Assembly: GCA_947034885.2 (NCBI GenBank) | Contig: OX344751.2 | Location: 22,196,001 to 22,260,000, forward strand | Source of the DNA: Thuidium tamariscinum | Taxonomy: Eukaryota; Streptophyta; Bryopsida; Hypnales; Thuidiaceae | Reading direction: 5' to 3' | DNA: 64,000 nt | Shown: piece by piece, positions 60,966 to 64,000 of the stretch | Numbering within the stretch: position 1 is the stretch's first letter | Layout: every line of letters starts with the position of its first letter | Translations under genes and position numbers: made by a program | Notes under the pieces: model-generated | The model's database searches: none | What the model was told of the DNA's origin: nothing | What the model saw: only the letters and a program-made list of their open reading frames with translations

Positions 60966-63900
60966 CGAATGTCGCAAAGTGATTGTTCGCATTGGAGGTG
61001 AATGCGAACATTGTAAGGTCTTTCAATTCGTGTGGCTATGGCCAATTTAATAACACTAAATTCGCTGTAATTGATTGACATAATATGCTATACGATTTGA
61101 AGGCATTAGAACTATCTGATTTGCTGCTCTTGTTCACCCCTGAAAAAGGATTGTGGATTGTGTTCCACGGGTGTTTTGTAGCTGGCACATTTTTTCTTTA
61201 CATCCACAAGCATTGTCGGGATGATGTTCTTCATTCTGAAGCTGGGGATCATGCTTTGGTGTAGCTTTGTGTCTTCTACTGCTGGTAAATTATTTTCAAT
61301 GGAGGTCTTTTAGAATATTGTGGAATTATGAGAGCAGAGAGTTCACGGAGATGTTTTGTTAGAACTTATGAGAACGAAATCATCAGTATTGTCTCAATTA
61401 TGATGACGGATCGCTTGTTACGAACTGAAAAGAAGTAAGTGGACTCGTGGGCAAGTCAAGTCTCGAAGATGAGTGAATGAAATTTGAATACGTTTGGCAG
61501 CAGTTAATACTGAAGCCCTTCATGAGCTTGTTCTCCGTCATGATTTTTGTGGCATACGTCTACTTTCATCATATTAGTACTGGTTTCGTGAATGCAAATG
61601 CTGTGCGCAATTTTGTGATAGATTTCCAATTCTTCTGTTCACTGGAAGCCAATGTCGAAGGGAAATTGCTTGCAGATTGTAATGGGTCTCCTTCTAGTTC
61701 AAGGTTACTTGCTGATCTGTCAACCTGTAAGCCTCTGGATTGACAACAGATTGCCAATCCAAACAACACGTGACTGTTACCCAGATTCGAAGGCCATTCT
61801 TCATAGTGCACATAACATTCCAGTACTGTGAATCTGTGTTTTAAACCTTTAATATATCTACCGTGGAGACGAATCGATCCCTTTCAAGATGTTCACATTC
61901 CTCACGTCGAGTTCATCTCCTGTTAAAATTTCAATTTGGGCGAAGCGCATTGCGGCTTGCTGAGTTTGCCTTCTGTGTCCCAATATATCATTTATGCGCA
62001 GCAATACGAATGCACATTATAGAACCACTCAATTAGCTCAACAAGAAAATGGAACGCACTTCAGTAAGCATTAATTGGACTTGTTAAATGCGGTCATCGA
62101 AAGCGGTACTGTAGCAGGAACTCTGGGACTCCGGTAGGACTGTTGGAATACCCCAAGGTGGTGGGGTCGGGAGGAGCCGTTCGGCCTAAATTTGAGGAAA
62201 TCTGCTGTTTTTACCCCAAGTGCACACAAATTGGTTAAAATGATTCATCCCTCATTTAGTGGATCTCAGAAGTTAGCACGGCACTACAGCTAATTTAGAC
62301 GTTTGGCAATAGCAATTGCTAAATCCACATCTCAAGCTCTGACCGAACCAGGTTATCAGGTGGTCTATTTTTTATGAACTACCGAATCATAGAATATTCA
62401 ATAGTTTTATATTCGTATGCAAGAAATCTCCCTTCGTCCTGGACTCCTGGCTTGCGTTTCGTTGCGCTCTCCATTTTGTACTGAATGATTTTCTTTCTTT
62501 CTATTCATTTTCTCTTACTACGAAAAGTGAATGCGGAATTCTTCCTTTCATTTGCACTCAAAATTAAAAATTAAAAAGTTCCGATCGGATGTTCCGCCAC
62601 CTCATATCGCAAAACCAGTTGATGGCAAACCGTCCGAAAGTAAACTCAAGCTTTAGCCATAGCTAGCAGGAATTGGGCCTGCAGAAGAACCTACAACTGA
62701 AGATCTCTACATAAAAATTTGCTTAGTGCTAGTCACCCAGCTCATCTGAAAGCCCCGCTCAACTCAGTGCTCGAACTGCCTTTGGTGCAATAGCAATTCA
62801 AACGTTCACACTAGAATCTAGAAACGTGAATTTCGCTGGGCTTCCCAAGATAGACAACTTAATTTTTCATGTTAGAAACAAGGGATTTCTCAACACTCTC
62901 AAATTGAGTCATCACTTCAAAGACTGTTCTGAAAATTCGGAATGAACTTTCGGCAACTGAAGGAATCTTGAATCTGACCTGCGCATTAGTTGAATTCTTG
63001 AAGCTGTAACGAGGAGTTCGATCACCATCAGGTGCAAGTCGTAACTTTCACATCCTAACATTCCGTTCAGGACGTCGATCCACTTTCTTCCTCAACAGAA
63101 GGACATCTCTCCTTTGCAAGTGAGCAGGGTTGATTGATGTCCTTCACGACTTTCCATAGCCAATTGGCGAGTGCTCATGTGCAGGAACTTCGTATGATCT
63201 GACAATCAGTGAGTATATGACAAGCATCCCGGCGACACTGGATCCCACTATGTAATGGCTACCTTCAAACCACGGTTCTGGACTAAAACAGGGGAGAACG
63301 AGCGAGTTTTGGGACTTAAGAAGTAGCTCTCAGGCCAACTCTTAATGTGAAATGAAGCATGCTTTTCTAGTTCAAGTGGGACCCTCTCACCCTCCGGACA
63401 AGTCTGTTTGTGGGTTGAATTTTTCGGTGCACTGATGTCTCTTAAGTTACGGCGTTTGCCCAGCGAAAAGAAAGTCAGCCCAAAGCTTGCTCGTCGTACA
63501 AAACCCCATAAATTCTGCGAAAACGGCCATAAGTTTCGATATGATTTTGCACATGCGAGCTTCGTGTTTGTTTGACTGCACCTAGGAAATGTCATTACTG
63601 AATCGGTTGATGAAGTCGTGAGCATAATTAGCGCCAGTGGCAGGAACAAGGATCGTCTTTTGCTGCACACCAGAACTTGCGGATCAAGAAAGGAATTTTC
63701 TCCTACAATTTCTCGTTCGTACTGTCACTCGTTACTTGCAATTTCGAAAGCGGGCTTTTGACCCAACTTTCGTTGTACGCCTATTTTCTAGAATTGTGAC
63801 GTTCAAGGGGTTGATAAGTTAGCGAGTGCTTGGTGTCGTTCTCGAGAATGGAAAACTTCTGTTCAAATTCTGGTAGAGATTCCGTGCCTGAATGTGCAAT

Positions 63901-64000
63901 TCAGAGTCTCGGAAATCTTGACAGATTTTTTATGCTCACTTCATCGCATTTTGATGTTTGGGCTGCACTTTCCCGCTCAATCTTGCAATTATCGAACATC
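60966..64000. other. Intergenic DNA, no gene recognised
   Basis: Moderate GC. Open frames at 61477-61743, 63248-63670 and 63637-63822 have no domain, signal peptide or paralogue in the window. No repeat termini noticed. Confidence 0.5.

Noticed and set aside
63248-63670. 140-codon minus-strand open frame near the right edge
   Set aside because: No domain; composition like surrounding non-coding DNA. Cannot exclude a gene extending outside the window.
1-64000. tRNA, rRNA and snRNA genes
   Set aside because: I saw no cloverleaf with conserved TTC-loop text or rRNA core sequence, but a covariance-model scan was not possible, so absence is not certain.

Overview
The window is nuclear DNA of a land plant. 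It holds three intron-containing pectate lyase genes, a plant-type L1 LINE, a decayed Ty3/gypsy element and CACTA- and Harbinger-like MITEs. The lyases carry a long acidic N-terminal region that I do not know from flowering-plant pectate lyases, so a non-flowering plant (bryophyte, fern or lycophyte) seems likelier. That placement is inference; the sequence alone does not fix the species.

Layout: islands of moderate GC carry the genes (about 1-560, 5.4-14.1 kb, 40.8-48.9 kb, 58-64 kb). Between them lie AT-rich blocks of nested, mostly dead transposons. The lyase genes are at 8918-10792 (minus), 42588-44510 (minus) and 58623-60495 (plus). Each has exon 1 (signal peptide plus acidic region), a phase-2 intron of about 285-315 nt and exon 2 (a complete PL1 domain). 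Upstream of each is a shared promoter block of about 57 bp roughly 120-135 bp from a TATA box. A fourth copy of that block, with TATA box and first exon, lies at 140-550 on the minus strand, so a fourth family member probably begins just left of the window. Downstream of each gene a block of about 450 bp is also conserved. The genes probably encode secreted, calcium-dependent enzymes that cut cell-wall homogalacturonan.

The TE blocks can be dissected in sequence. From 16265 to 23224 four layers are nested: a TTAA-flanked element, a CACTA MITE, an L1 LINE, and a 4-bp-TSD element whose removal restores the LINE reading frame. From about 31.6 to 38.7 kb a Ty3/gypsy element keeps recognisable gag, protease-RT linker, RT, zinc-binding and integrase segments, and is broken by seven or more younger insertions. 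Two recurrent families look worth naming: family F (termini GGGTGATTGC/GCAATCACCC, 4-bp TSD, about 720-1080 bp) and family E (termini CCCCTAAAG/CTTTAGGGG, TSD TTAA, about 750-930 bp). The stretch 27.0-29.9 kb matches no element class I know and repeats a degenerate AACNARTTGTCTT-like motif about fifty times.
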